The notes under the pieces: model-generated
The model's input: only the letters and a program-made list of their open reading frames with translations
What the model was told of the DNA's origin: nothing
The model's database searches: none
Part shown: piece by piece, positions 1 to 9,675 of the stretch
Layout of the letters: the number at the start of each line of letters is the position of its first letter
Position numbering within the stretch: position 1 is the stretch's first letter
NCBI RefSeq assembly: GCF_001447195.1
Contig: NZ_LFRI01000392.1
Coordinates: 1-61,649, forward strand
Reading direction: 5' to 3'
DNA from: Aquabacterium parvum
GTDB taxonomy: Bacteria > Pseudomonadota > Gammaproteobacteria > Burkholderiales > Burkholderiaceae_C
DNA length: 61,649 nucleotides
Translations under genes and position numbers: made by a program

Positions 1-3000
1 CGTTGACGACAACGGTGCCGTGAGCTGGGTTGCTGCCCTTGGCGAAGGTCAGCGCATCGCCGTCAGCATCCTTGGCCTTGACAGTGCCGGACACAGGGGT
101 GTCCTCAGGCGTGGTGGCCTTGTAGTTGCCGGTGACCGGGTCGTAGTTGGGGTTCGACGGATCGTCGAACTTGGGCGGATCGTTGGCTGGCGTGACACCG
201 ATGTTGACGGTGGAGGTGGCGGTGCCGCCCTTGCCGTCACTGACGGTGATGGTGAACGAGTCGGAGCCGTTGTAGTCCTTGGACGGGGTGTAAGTCCAGG
301 TGCCGTCGGCGTTGACGACAACGGTGCCGTGAGCCGGGTTGCTGCCCTTGGCAAAGGTCAGTGCATCACCATCGGCATCCTTGGCCTTGACGGTGCCGGA
401 CACAGGGGTGTCTTCAGGCGTGCTGGCCTTGTAGTTGCCGGTGACAGGGTCGTAGTTGGGGTTCGACGGATCGTCGAACTTGGGCGGATCGTTGACCGGG
501 GTGACGCCGATGTTGACGGTGGAGGTGGCGGTGCCGCCCTTGCCGTCGGAAACGGTGATGGTGAACGAGTCCGAGCCGTTGTAGTCCTTGGACGGGGTGT
601 AAGTCCAGGTGCCGTCGGCGTTGACGACAACGGTGCCGTGAGCTGGGTTGCTGCCCTTGGCGAAGGTCAGCGCATCGCCGTCAGCATCCTTGGCCTTGAC
701 AGTGCCGGACACAGGGGTGTCCTCAGGCGTGGTGGCCTTGTAGTTGCCGGTGACGGGGTCGTAGTTGGGGTTCGACGGATCGTCGAACTTGGGTGGGGCG
801 TTGACCGGCGTGACGCCGATGTTGACGGTGGAGGTGGCGGTGCCACCCTTGCCGTCACTGACGGTGATGGTGAACGAATCAGAGCCGTTGTAGTCCTTGG
901 ACGGGGTGTAAGTCCAGGTGCCGTCGGCGTTGACGACAACGGTGCCGTGAGCTGGATTGCTGCCCTTGGCGAAGGTCAGCGCATCGCCGTCAGCATCCTT
1001 GGCCTTGACAGCGCCGGACACAGGGGTGTCCTCAGGCGTGGTGGCCTTGTAGTTGCCGGTGACCGGGTCGTAGTTGGGGTTCGACGGATCGTCGAACTTG
1101 GGTGGATCGTTGACCGGTGTGACACCGATGTTGACGGTGGAGGTGGCAGTGCCGCCCTTGCCGTCACTGACAGTGATGGTGAACGAGTCCGAGCCGTTGT
1201 AGTCCTTGCTGGGCGTGTAAGTCCAGGTGCCGTCGGCGTTGACGACAACGGTGCCGTGAGCTGGGTTGCTGCCCTTGGCAAAGGTCAGCGCATCACCATC
1301 GGCATCCTTGGCCTTGACAGTGCCGGACACAGGGGTGTCCTCAGGCGTGGTGGCCTTGTAGTTGCCGGTGACGGGGTCGTAGTTCGGGTTGCTCGGGTCG
1401 TCGAACTTGGGCGGGTCGTTGACCGGGGTGACACCGATGTTGACGGTGGAGGTGGCGGTGCCGCCCTTGCCGTCGGAAACGGTGACGGTGAACGAATCAG
1501 AGCCGTTGTAGTCCTTGGACGGGGTGTAAGTCCAGGTGCCGTCGGCGTTGACCACCACGGTGCCGTGAGCTGGGTTGCTGCCCTTGGCAAAGGTCAGCGC
1601 ATCACCATCGGCATCCTTGGCCTTGACGGTGCCGGAGACAGGAGTGTCTTCCGGCGTGGTCGCCTTGTAGTTGCCGGTGACCGGGTCGTAGTTGGGGTTG
1701 CTCGGATCGTCGAACTTGGGCGGGTCGTTGACCGGGGTGACACCGATGTTGACGGTGGAGGTGGCGGTGCCGCCCTTGCCGTCACTGACGGTGACCGTGA
1801 AGCTGTCCGAGCCGTTGTAGTCCTTGCTGGGCGTGTACGTCCAGGTGCCATCGGCGTTGACGACGACCGTGCCGTGAGCCGGGTTGCTGCCCTTGGCAAA
1901 GGTCAGTGCATCACCATCGGCATCCTTGGCCTTGACGGTGCCGGACACTGGTGTGTCTTCCGGCGTGGTCGCCTTGTAGTTGCCAGTGACCGGGTCGTAG
2001 TTGGGATTCGACGGATCGTCGAACTTGGGTGGGGCGTTGACCGGCGTGACGCCGATGTTGACGGTGGAGGTGGCGGTGCCGCCCTTGCCGTCTGAGACGG
2101 TGATGGTGAACGAGTCCGAGCCGTTGTAGTCCTTGGACGGGGTGTAAGTCCAGGTGCCGTCGGCGTTGACGACAACGGTGCCGTGAGCTGGATTGCTGCC
2201 CTTGGCGAAGGTCAGCGCATCGCCGTCAGCATCCTTGGCCTTGACAGTGCCGGACACCGGGGTGTCCTCAGGCGTGGTCGCCTTGTAGTTGCCGGTAACG
2301 GGGTCGTAGTTGGGGTTGCTCGGGTCGTCGAACTTGGGTGGATCGTTGACCGGCGTGACACCGATGTTGACGGTGGAGGTGGCGGTGCCGCCTTTGCCAT
2401 CACTGACGGTGATGGTGAACGAGTCGGAGCCGTTGTAGTCCTTGGACGGGGTGTAAGTCCAGTTGCCGTTCGCATCGACGGTGACGGTGCCGTGAGCTGG
2501 GTTGCTGCCCTTGGCGAAGGTCAGCGCATCGCCGTCAGCATCCTTGGCCTTGACAGTGCCGGACACAGGGGTGTCTTCAGGCGTGGTGGCCTTGTAGTTG
2601 CCAGTGACGGGGTCGTAGTTCGGGTTGCTCGGATCGTCGAACTTGGGCGGGTCGTTGACCGGCGTGACGCTGATGTTGACGGTGGAGGTGGCGGTGCCAC
2701 CCTTGCCGTCACTGACGGTGATGGTGAACGAGTCGGAGCCGTTGTAGTCCTTGCTGGGCGTGTAGGTCCAGTTGCCGTTCGCATCGACGGTGACGGTGCC
2801 GTGAGCCGGGTTGCTGCCCTTGGCAAAGGTCAGTGCATCACCATCGGCATCCTTGGCCTTGACAGTGCCGGACACCGGGGTGTCCTCAGGCGTGGTGGCC
2901 TTGTAGTTGCCGGTGACGGGGTCGTAGTTCGGGTTGCTCGGGTCGTCGAACTTGGGCGGGTCGTTGACCGGGGTGACACCGATGTTGACGGTGGAGGTGG

Positions 3001-4990
3001 CGGTGCCGCCCTTGCCGTCGGAAACGGTGATGGTGAACGAGTCCGAGCCGTTGTAGTCCTTGGACGGGGTGTAAGTCCAGGTGCCATCGGCGTTGACGAC
3101 AACGGTGCCGTGAGCTGGATTGCTGCCCTTGGCGAAGGTCAGCGCATCGCCGTCAGCATCCTTGGCCTTGACGGTGCCGGACACCGGGGTGTCCTCAGGC
3201 GTGGTGGCCTTGTAGTTGCCGGTGACGGGGTCGTAGTTCGGGTTGCTCGGGTCGTCGAACTTGGGCGGGTCGTTGACCGGGGTGACACCGATGTTGACGG
3301 TGGAGGTGGCGGTGCCACCCTTGCCATCACTGACGGTGATGGTGAACGAGTCCGAGCCGTTGTAGTCCTTGCTGGGCGTGTAAGTCCAGGTGCCGTCGGC
3401 GTTGACGACAACGGTGCCGTGAGCTGGGTTGCTGCCCTTGGCGAAGGTCAGCGCATCGCCGTCAGCATCCTTGGCCTTGACAGTGCCGGACACAGGGGTG
3501 TCCTCAGGCGTGGTGGCCTTGTAGTTGCCGGTGACCGGGTCGTAGTTGGGGTTCGACGGATCGTCGAACTTGGGCGGATCGTTGGCTGGCGTGACACCGA
3601 TGTTGACGGTGGAGGTGGCGGTGCCGCCCTTGCCGTCACTGACGGTGATGGTGAACGAGTCGGAGCCGTTGTAGTCCTTGCTGGGCGTGTACGTCCAGGT
3701 GCCATCGGCGTTGACGACGACGGCGCCGTTCTTGGGGTCAGAGCCCTTGGCAAAGGTCAGCGCATCGCCATCGGCGTCCTTGGCCTTGACGGTGCCGGAC
3801 ACTGGTGTGTCTTCCGGCGTGGTCGCCTTGTAGTTGCCGGTGACCGGGTCGTAGTTGGGGTTGCTCGGATCGTCGAACTTGGGTGGGTCGTTGGCGGGCG
3901 TGACGCCGATGTTGACGGTGGAGGTGGCGGTGCCGCCCTTGCCGTCGGAGACGGTGATGGTGAACGAGTCGGAGCCGTTGTAGTCCTTGCTGGGCGTGTA
4001 GGTCCAGTTGCCGTTTGCATCGACGGTGACGGTGCCGTGAGCTGGGTTGGAGCCCTTGGCAAAGGTCAGTGCATCACCATCGGCATCCTTGGCCTTGACG
4101 GTGCCGGAGACAGGGGTGTCTTCAGGCGTGGTCGCCTTGTAGTTGCTCGTGACGGGGTCGTAGTTCGGGTTGCTCGGATCGTCGAACTTGGGTGGGTCGT
4201 TGGCTGGCGTGACGCCGATGTTGACGGTGGAGGTGGCGGTGCCGCCCTTGCCGTCGCTCACGGTGATGGTGAAGCTGTCGGAGCCGTTGTAGTCCTTGGA
4301 CGGGGTGTAAGTCCAGGTGCCATCGGCGTTGACCACCACGGTGCCGTGAGCTGGGTTGCTGCCTTTGGCAAAGGTCAGCGCGTCACCATCGGCGTCCTTG
4401 GCCCTGACGGTGCCGGAGACCGGCGTGTCTTCAGGCGTGGTGGCCTTGTAGTTGCCGGTGACCGGGTCGTAGTTGGGGTTGCTCGGATCGTCGAACTTGG
4501 GCGGGTCGTTGACCGGCGTGACACCGATGTTGACGGTGGAAGTGGCGGTGCCGCCCTTGCCGTCACTGACGGTGACCGTGAAGCTGTCCGAGCCGTTGTA
4601 GTCCTTGGACGGGGTGTAAGTCCAAGTGCCATCGGCGTTGACGACGACGGTGCCGTTCTTGGGATCGCTGCCTTTGGCAAAGGTCAGCGCATCACCATCG
4701 GCATCCTTGGCCTTGACGGTGCCGGACACCGGGGTGTCTTCAGGCGTGGTTGCCTTGTAGTTGCCAGTGACCGGGTCGTAGTTCGGGTTGCTCGGGTCGT
4801 CGAACTTGGGTGGGTCGTTGACTGGGGTGACACCGATGAAAACCGTGGAGGTGGCGGTGCCGCCCTTGCCATCAGAGACGGTCACCGTGAAGAGGTCGGG
4901 ACCGTTGAAATCCTGGTTGGGCGTGTAGGTCCAGGACCCATCCGCGTTCACCACCACGGTGCCGTTGGCGGGGTCCGAGCCCTTCCCGAA
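1..4990 (-). repeat. Tandem array of 309-bp coding repeats (about 16 units in window)
   Basis: A 309-bp (103-codon) unit repeats in register. The linker encoding NIGVTP recurs sixteen times from about 200 to 4840 at exact 309-bp spacing. Units are nearly identical in DNA; the one nearest the N-terminus (about 4830-5130) is the most divergent. Each unit encodes one beta-sandwich domain of the adhesin. The array continues off the left edge, so copy number is unknown. Such arrays are prone to unequal recombination and to assembly collapse. Confidence 0.95.
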
Positions 4991-5617
4991 AACCAGTGCG
5001 TCGCCATCCGCGTCCGAAGCGCTGACCTGGCCAGACACCGGTGTGTCTTCGTCGGTGATGAATCGGTAGTTGCCTGTGGCGGGGTCGAATCCGCCTTGGC
5101 CGCCATCCGCAAAGACGGGCGCCTGGTTGCCGTCGTCGAGCAACGAGGTTGATTGGATCTGGCCTTGCAGGCCGTCGTTGTTCGACGACGCGTTGAACGA
5201 CTGAGGCGTCACCACCTCGACGATGCGCTCCACGCGCAGGCCTTCGCCCATTGCGGCGCCATCACCGCCGGTCAGGCCCGCCGCCGTGGCGTCTTCTTCT
5301 TCACCGCGCTCGATCGCGCCAATCACATCGTCGAGCGACTTGCCGTCAGCGGCATTGGCCGCCGGCTTGGCAGTTCCCTTGGCCTGACCGGACGACTTGT
5401 TGTCCCCGAAGGCCAATGTCCACACCTGCGCGTTGGCGTCCGAGCTTTCCGCGATCTGCAAAGAAGCGTCCGCGCTGCCCAGCAGTCGGTCGCCCGGCAT
5501 CAGCGTGTCACCCACCTGCAGGGCTTCGGCGGTTTCTTGTCCCTGGCGGATGACCTGGGCGCGCCCTTGCAGGCTCGAAACAACGCCGGAAGGGGCTTGG
5601 GTGGACAACTTGGCCAT
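1..5617 (-). CDS. Giant LapA-like repetitive adhesin with N-terminal retention module (C-terminus outside window)
   Basis: Open on the minus strand for 1,872 codons to the window edge, so the C-terminal part (expected to hold the type I secretion signal) is missing. ATG at 5617 is preceded by GAGAGG. Residues 1-130 resemble the retention module of LapA-type adhesins, which plugs the outer-membrane TolC-like pore and holds the protein on the cell surface. TAAG at residues 111-114 matches the LapG cleavage motif in position and sequence. From about residue 165 the protein is tandem Ig/cadherin-like (VCBS or tandem-95 type) domains of 103 residues, with recurring DADGDAL and SDGKGGT acidic loops likely to bind calcium. 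Likely role: surface attachment and biofilm. The type I secretion genes at 5903-9612 are its probable exporter. The family is clear; the substrate is unknown. Confidence 0.9.
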   Translation of the reverse strand, partial: MAKLSTQAPSGVVSSLQGRAQVIRQGQETAEALQVGDTLMPGDRLLGSADASLQIAESSDANAQVWTLAFGDNKSSGQAKGTAKPAANAADGKSLDDVIGAIERGEEEDATAAGLTGGDGAAMGEGLRVERIVEVVTPQSFNASSNNDGLQGQIQSTSLLDDGNQAPVFADGGQGGFDPATGNYRFITDEDTPVSGQVSASDADGDALVFGKGSDPANGTVVVNADGSWTYTPNQDFNGPDLFTVTVSDGKGGTATSTVFIGVTPVNDPPKFDDPSNPNYDPVTGNYKATTPEDTPVSGTVKAKDADGDALTFAKGSDPKNGTVVVNADGTWTYTPSKDYNGSDSFTVTVSDGKGGTATSTVNIGVTPVNDPPKFDDPSNPNYDPVTGNYKATTPEDTPVSGTVRAKDADGDALTFAKGSNPAHGTVVVNADGTWTYTPSKDYNGSDSFTITVSDGKGGTATSTVNIGVTPANDPPKFDDPSNPNYDPVTSNYKATTPEDTPVSGTVKAKDADGDALTFAKGSNPAHGTVTVDANGNWTYTPSKDYNGSDSFTITVSDGKGGTATSTVNIGVTPANDPPKFDDPSNPNYDPVTGNYKATTPEDTPVSGTVKAKDADGDALTFAKGSDPKNGAVVVNADGTWTYTPSKDYNGSDSFTITVSDGKGGTATSTVNIGVTPANDPPKFDDPSNPNYDPVTGNYKATTPEDTPVSGTVKAKDADGDALTFAKGSNPAHGTVVVNADGTWTYTPSKDYNGSDSFTITVSDGKGGTATSTVNIGVTPVNDPPKFDDPSNPNYDPVTGNYKATTPEDTPVSGTVKAKDADGDALTFAKGSNPAHGTVVVNADGTWTYTPSKDYNGSDSFTITVSDGKGGTATSTVNIGVTPVNDPPKFDDPSNPNYDPVTGNYKATTPEDTPVSGTVKAKDADGDALTFAKGSNPAHGTVTVDANGNWTYTPSKDYNGSDSFTITVSDGKGGTATSTVNISVTPVNDPPKFDDPSNPNYDPVTGNYKATTPEDTPVSGTVKAKDADGDALTFAKGSNPAHGTVTVDANGNWTYTPSKDYNGSDSFTITVSDGKGGTATSTVNIGVTPVNDPPKFDDPSNPNYDPVTGNYKATTPEDTPVSGTVKAKDADGDALTFAKGSNPAHGTVVVNADGTWTYTPSKDYNGSDSFTITVSDGKGGTATSTVNIGVTPVNAPPKFDDPSNPNYDPVTGNYKATTPEDTPVSGTVKAKDADGDALTFAKGSNPAHGTVVVNADGTWTYTPSKDYNGSDSFTVTVSDGKGGTATSTVNIGVTPVNDPPKFDDPSNPNYDPVTGNYKATTPEDTPVSGTVKAKDADGDALTFAKGSNPAHGTVVVNADGTWTYTPSKDYNGSDSFTVTVSDGKGGTATSTVNIGVTPVNDPPKFDDPSNPNYDPVTGNYKATTPEDTPVSGTVKAKDADGDALTFAKGSNPAHGTVVVNADGTWTYTPSKDYNGSDSFTITVSDGKGGTATSTVNIGVTPVNDPPKFDDPSNPNYDPVTGNYKATTPEDTPVSGAVKAKDADGDALTFAKGSNPAHGTVVVNADGTWTYTPSKDYNGSDSFTITVSDGKGGTATSTVNIGVTPVNAPPKFDDPSNPNYDPVTGNYKATTPEDTPVSGTVKAKDADGDALTFAKGSNPAHGTVVVNADGTWTYTPSKDYNGSDSFTITVSDGKGGTATSTVNIGVTPVNDPPKFDDPSNPNYDPVTGNYKASTPEDTPVSGTVKAKDADGDALTFAKGSNPAHGTVVVNADGTWTYTPSKDYNGSDSFTITVSDGKGGTATSTVNIGVTPANDPPKFDDPSNPNYDPVTGNYKATTPEDTPVSGTVKAKDADGDALTFAKGSNPAHGTVVVN
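5276..5287 (-). other. Predicted LapG protease cleavage motif TAAG in the adhesin
   Basis: Codons 111-114 of the adhesin read T-A-A-G. In Pseudomonas LapA the periplasmic protease LapG cuts between the two alanines of a TAAG motif at almost the same distance from the N-terminus. Acidic residues (EEED) precede it here. The function is inferred from motif and position; no LapG or LapD is encoded in this window. Confidence 0.7.
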
Positions 5618-5784
5618 GGGAACCTCTCAAAATGTAACTGCGTGATGAGTATCTCTTCCGACCCCTCTCCCAAACCAATCCCGTCGGCGGCTTTGTGTGA
5701 ACGATTGCTGGCCTGGGCCAGTTTCGTGAGTGCTTAAGCCGGCCAAAGGGCAAGGGTCGGTCCTCAAAGGGCAGGCGCACGCGT

Positions 5785-5836
5785 GAAAACGCCCGCCCCA
5801 AGGGCCAATCGGATATCGGCCTTGGGGCGGGCGTTC
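5785..5836 (-). terminator. Rho-independent terminator after the type I secretion genes
   Basis: Arms 5788-5803 and 5820-5835 form a perfect 16-bp GC-rich stem around a 16-nt loop. Read on the minus strand, the stem is followed by TTTT (5789-5786). It lies between the stop of the HlyD-type adaptor (5903) and the adhesin start (5617). It should end the upstream operon and make the adhesin a separate transcription unit, with its promoter in 5618-5784. I could not pick that promoter confidently. Confidence 0.8.
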
Positions 5837-5902
5837 TGCAGGAAGGAAGTCACGCCTTCCCAGGCGTGACGGGCGCTTAAGTGAGGGGGTGCCGCAGGGG
5901 TG

Positions 5903-7348
5903 TCAGCGCTCGCGCAACGCGTGGCTTTGCGCACGCAACACCGGCTTGAGCAGGTAGGACATCACCGTCTTCTTGCCCGTGAGCACGTCTACTTCCGCGG
6001 TCATGCCCGGCATGATGGGCATCTTCTCGCTGAAGTTGGCCTGCTTGGTGCGCACGCGCACCACGTAGAAGGTGTTCTGTCCGCGCTCGTCGGTCACGGT
6101 GTCCGGGCTGATGTTCTCGACCACGGCGTCCAGCCCGCCGTAGATGGCGAAGTCGTAGGCAGTGAACTTCACCGTCGCGGCCTGGCCGGGATGGATGAAG
6201 GCGATGTCGCGAGGCTGGATCTTGGCCTCGAGCACCAGCGCGTCGTCCAGTGGCACGATCTCGACGATGTCCTTGCCCGGGCTGACCACGCCACCCACCG
6301 TGTTGGCCAGCAGGCGCTGCACGCGACCTCGCACGGGCGACTTCACCTGCGACTTGTCCACCTTGTCGGCCAGGGCCACGGCGCCTTCGTTGATGGCGTT
6401 GAGCTTGCCCAGCACGTCCGAGAGCTCCTTGCGTGCCTCGTTCTTGAACGACAGGTCGGTTTCCTGGATCTTGCGTGTGGCCTCCGAGATGGCCGCCTGG
6501 ATGCGCGCGATTTGTGCGCTGGCCTGCTCCATCTCGCCACGGGCGCGCGTCACGTCGCGCTCCAGTCGAAGCACATCGACCTCCGAGACGGCGCCGGAAG
6601 ACAGCAGCGGTCGCGTCTTGGTGAGCTCCTGTTGCGACAGCTCCAGGTTGCGTGCGGCCGAATCGCGGCGGGCGCGGGCCTCGGCTTGCTCCTGGTGACG
6701 CTGGGCCAGTTGCTGCTCGCTGATGCCCACGAGCGCGCTGAGCTCCGAGCGGCGCGAATCGTAGAGCTGGCGCTCTTCTTCGACGATGCGCACCTCTTCG
6801 TTGTCGGCGGTAGAAGGCTCGGGCGGCACGAACGCCTTGCCCTCGGCCAGGGCCTTCAGCCGCGCCAGCTTGACCTTCAGCGCGAAGGCCTGCGCCGCGC
6901 TCTCGCGTACGCCCGAGGTGGCACGGGTCTCGTCCACCTTCAGCAGCAGCTGACCTGCCTCGACCACCTGGCCCTCCTTGACCAGGATCTCGGAGACCAC
7001 GCCACCATCGAAGGACTGGATCACCTGCAGTTGCCTGGAGGGGATGACCTTGGCCTCGCCCTTGGTGACCTCGTCGATCTTGGCGAACGAGGCCCAGACG
7101 ACGAGCAGCACCGTCACGAGCAGCGCGCCGCGAACGAGCTTCTGTGCGCCGCGCGTGCCCTCGGTGGACATGACCGCATCGGCCTCCTGTTCGAACAGGT
7201 CGATGCCGGCGCGCTTGGCCGCATCCGGCGTGACGAGGGGGCCGCTGAGGCGGTCGAGCAGGGGGTTGATGACGGGGGAGAGCTTTTGGCGCACGGCCTC
7301 CAGCCCGGTGACGATGCGCTGGCCGATGTGGAGCAGGGCGGTGTTCAT
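5903..7348 (-). CDS. HlyD/LapC-like type I secretion membrane fusion protein
   Basis: A 481-residue periplasmic adaptor that links the inner-membrane ABC exporter to a TolC-like pore. One membrane segment lies near residues 74-89. After it come a barrel-sandwich half-motif (GGVVSEILVKEGQ), a long coiled-coil region of Glu/Gln/Arg-rich helices, a second lipoyl half (SPVRGRVQRL) and a C-terminal beta domain ending MPGMTAEVDVLTGKK, typical of the family. ATG 7348 has GGAGG nine bases upstream; a TTG at 7369 would add seven residues. The gene starts 17 bp after the exporter stop, so the two are co-transcribed. Its likely substrate is the adjacent adhesin. No TolC/LapE gene is adjacent. Confidence 0.92.
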   Translation of the reverse strand: MNTALLHIGQRIVTGLEAVRQKLSPVINPLLDRLSGPLVTPDAAKRAGIDLFEQEADAVMSTEGTRGAQKLVRGALLVTVLLVVWASFAKIDEVTKGEAKVIPSRQLQVIQSFDGGVVSEILVKEGQVVEAGQLLLKVDETRATSGVRESAAQAFALKVKLARLKALAEGKAFVPPEPSTADNEEVRIVEEERQLYDSRRSELSALVGISEQQLAQRHQEQAEARARRDSAARNLELSQQELTKTRPLLSSGAVSEVDVLRLERDVTRARGEMEQASAQIARIQAAISEATRKIQETDLSFKNEARKELSDVLGKLNAINEGAVALADKVDKSQVKSPVRGRVQRLLANTVGGVVSPGKDIVEIVPLDDALVLEAKIQPRDIAFIHPGQAATVKFTAYDFAIYGGLDAVVENISPDTVTDERGQNTFYVVRVRTKQANFSEKMPIMPGMTAEVDVLTGKKTVMSYLLKPVLRAQSHALRER

Positions 7349-7365
7349 GTTGGTGTCCTCCTGCT

Positions 7366-9612
7366 TCAAGATGCGCGTGTGATGCGGCCCGCAGACAGCG
7401 CCTGCATGATCCGGTCACGCGGGCCGTCGGCCACCACCTTGCCCTGGTCGATCACGATCACGCGGTCGACGAAAGCCAGCATCGAGGTGCGGTGCGTCAC
7501 CAGCACCACCGTCTTGCCCTGGCAGTGCTGCTGCATCTTCTGGGTCACGAACGCTTCGGTCGAGAAGTCCATGGCGCTGGTCGGCTCGTCCAGCAGCAAG
7601 ATGGGGGTGTTGTGCAAGATCGCCCGCGCGATGCCCACGCTCTGGCGCTGCCCGCCCGACAACAGCTCGCCACGTTCGCCCACCTGCAGGTCAAAGCCTT
7701 GAGGGTGGCGCTTGACGAAGTCGCTCAGCCCGGCCGACTCGGTGGCGGCCAGGATGGCCTCGTCGGTGGCGTGCGGCATGCCGAAGGTGATGTTGTCGCG
7801 CAGCGAACCGTAGAACAGTGTCACGTCCTGAGCCACGTGGCCCATGTTGCGCCGCAGGTCGGCCGGGTCGAGCTGTCGCATGTCGATGCCGTCGATCAGC
7901 ACCGCGCCCTTGCTGGGCTGGTACAGGCCGAGGATGAGCTTTTGCAGCGTGGTCTTGCCCGAGCCCACCTTGCCGATCAGCGCGACCTTTTCGCCCGGCT
8001 GGATGCGCAGGCTGATGTCGTCGAGCGAGGCTTCGCGGCGCCCCGGGTAGGCGAACGAGACGTGGCGGAATTCGATCTCGCCCTTGAGCTCGGCGCGGTG
8101 GATGAAGGTCGTCTCGGCAGGGCGCTCGACCGGCTGCGCCATGATCTGCTCGAGCGACTCCATGGCCGTGCGCGCACCCTGGTATTGCATCAAGAGGCCA
8201 ACGATCTGGCCTGCGGGGGCCAGCGACCGCCCGGCCAGCATGGTCGATGCGATCAGCCCGCCCATGGTGAGCTGCTTGTCGGAGATCAGGTAGACGCCGA
8301 TCAGCACGATGCACACCGAGACGAACTGCTGCATCGTCGCCGTGCCGTACATGGCCGCCGACGACAGGCGTCGCATGCGCACGTTGAGCTCGGCCAGGAA
8401 CTGGTTGGCCCGCTCCCAGCGTTTCTGAATGATGTTCTCGGCGCCTTGCGTCTTGATGGTCTCGATGCCTGTCAGGCTCTCGATGAGCGTGGCGTTGCGC
8501 TGCGCCGAAGCCTGGTATGTGGTCTGAGACAGGGCGTGCAGGCGGTGTTGCAGCACGTAGCCCGACAGCACGATCAGCCCGAACACCGTCAGCACAGGCA
8601 GCATCAGCCAGGGTGAGATCCAGGCCATCACGATGACGAACAGCAGCGCGAAGGGCAGGTCGATCAGCGCGGTCACCGTGCTCGAAGCGATGAAGTCGCG
8701 CACCTGCTCGAAGCCCCGCAGGTTGGAAGCGAACGAGCCCACCGAATGCGGGCGGTTTTCCAGGCGCATGCCGAGCACGCGCTCCATCAGCGTGGCCGAG
8801 ATCTGCACGTCGATGCGCGCGCTGGCCTCGTCCACAAAATGGCTGCGCAGCAGTCGGATGAACAGGTCGGCGCCCAGCACCAGCGTCACGCCGATGGCCA
8901 GCACCCACAGCGTCTCGACCGCGTGGTTGGGCACGACCCGGTCGTAGACGTTCATCGAGAACAGCGGGAAGGCCAGCGCGAACAGGTTGACCAGCAACGC
9001 GGCCCACAGCACGTCACGGTAGACGAAGCGCTGCGCCAGCACCGGGCCCCAGAACCAATGGCTCGAGCGGGTCTTGCGGGTGGCCGGGGTGCGCTCGTCA
9101 AAGCGGAAGTGCGGTCGCACGAAGGCAACCACGCCGGTGTGGCGTTGATTCAGCTCGCTCAAGGGCAGGCGCACGGCGCCCTGTCCGGTCTCGGGCATCA
9201 GCACCCGGGCCTGGCCTTGCTCTGTGCCAAGCAGCACGCAGGCCTGATCGCCTTTGAGCAGCAAGATGGCGGGCAGGGTGGCCTCGTCGATCGAGGCCAG
9301 GTCGCAGCGTTGCAGCTTGGTCGCCAGGCCGGCGCGGGCGGCGGCGCGCTCGAGCAGCGACACGGGCAGCGCCTCCTGGTTCAGGGGCAGGCCGGCGCTC
9401 AGGGCGGCACGCGAGGCGGGCAGGCCGTGCACGCGGCAGACCTCGATCAGGCAGTCCAGCAGCGGGTCGGCTTTGAGCAGGTCCTCGCGCAAGCGCGTCG
9501 GGGCGTCTTGAGCTTCGGTGGCAGGCTGGGTGGGGGGCTGCGCCGGCGTCGCAACGGGGGCTGCGTTGGTGTTCGGCGTGGCGGCCAGCGGGGTGTCCTG
9601 GGGCGCGTTCAT
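7366..9612 (-). CDS. LapB-like type I secretion ABC exporter (C39-like domain, permease and ATPase)
   Basis: A 748-residue fused exporter. After a Pro/Ala/Thr-rich N-terminus comes a C39-peptidase-like domain that appears degenerate, as in exporters of RTX and Lap adhesins whose substrates are not processed. A six-helix transmembrane domain follows (FPLFSMNVYDRVVPN is the family hallmark). The C-terminal nucleotide-binding domain has Walker A GKVGSGKTT, signature LSGGQRQ and Walker B ILLLDEPTSAMD. ATG 9612 is preferred; a TTG at 9636 is possible. It is followed directly by the HlyD-type adaptor and lies 63 bp downstream of the Nudix gene. Probable role: export of the giant adhesin from the inner membrane. 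Confidence 0.93.
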   Translation of the reverse strand: MNAPQDTPLAATPNTNAAPVATPAQPPTQPATEAQDAPTRLREDLLKADPLLDCLIEVCRVHGLPASRAALSAGLPLNQEALPVSLLERAAARAGLATKLQRCDLASIDEATLPAILLLKGDQACVLLGTEQGQARVLMPETGQGAVRLPLSELNQRHTGVVAFVRPHFRFDERTPATRKTRSSHWFWGPVLAQRFVYRDVLWAALLVNLFALAFPLFSMNVYDRVVPNHAVETLWVLAIGVTLVLGADLFIRLLRSHFVDEASARIDVQISATLMERVLGMRLENRPHSVGSFASNLRGFEQVRDFIASSTVTALIDLPFALLFVIVMAWISPWLMLPVLTVFGLIVLSGYVLQHRLHALSQTTYQASAQRNATLIESLTGIETIKTQGAENIIQKRWERANQFLAELNVRMRRLSSAAMYGTATMQQFVSVCIVLIGVYLISDKQLTMGGLIASTMLAGRSLAPAGQIVGLLMQYQGARTAMESLEQIMAQPVERPAETTFIHRAELKGEIEFRHVSFAYPGRREASLDDISLRIQPGEKVALIGKVGSGKTTLQKLILGLYQPSKGAVLIDGIDMRQLDPADLRRNMGHVAQDVTLFYGSLRDNITFGMPHATDEAILAATESAGLSDFVKRHPQGFDLQVGERGELLSGGQRQSVGIARAILHNTPILLLDEPTSAMDFSTEAFVTQKMQQHCQGKTVVLVTHRTSMLAFVDRVIVIDQGKVVADGPRDRIMQALSAGRITRAS

Positions 9613-9675
9613 GCGGTCAAGGCGTCTTTCGTGCAATGGGGCGCTCGCCGCACGAGGGGGCCCCGCACGGCATGC

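Noticed and set aside
20..5152. Very long plus-strand open frames across the left 5 kb (about 690 and 990 codons).
   Set aside because: They are antisense to the adhesin repeats. The unit is 309 bp, a multiple of three, so any frame open in one unit stays open in all. The minus-strand frame gives recognisable beta-sandwich domains and a retention module; these do not.
5618..5784. A sigma-54-like GG/GC element upstream of the adhesin.
   Set aside because: The GG-GC spacing is nine rather than ten bases and no activator site was visible, so no promoter is called.
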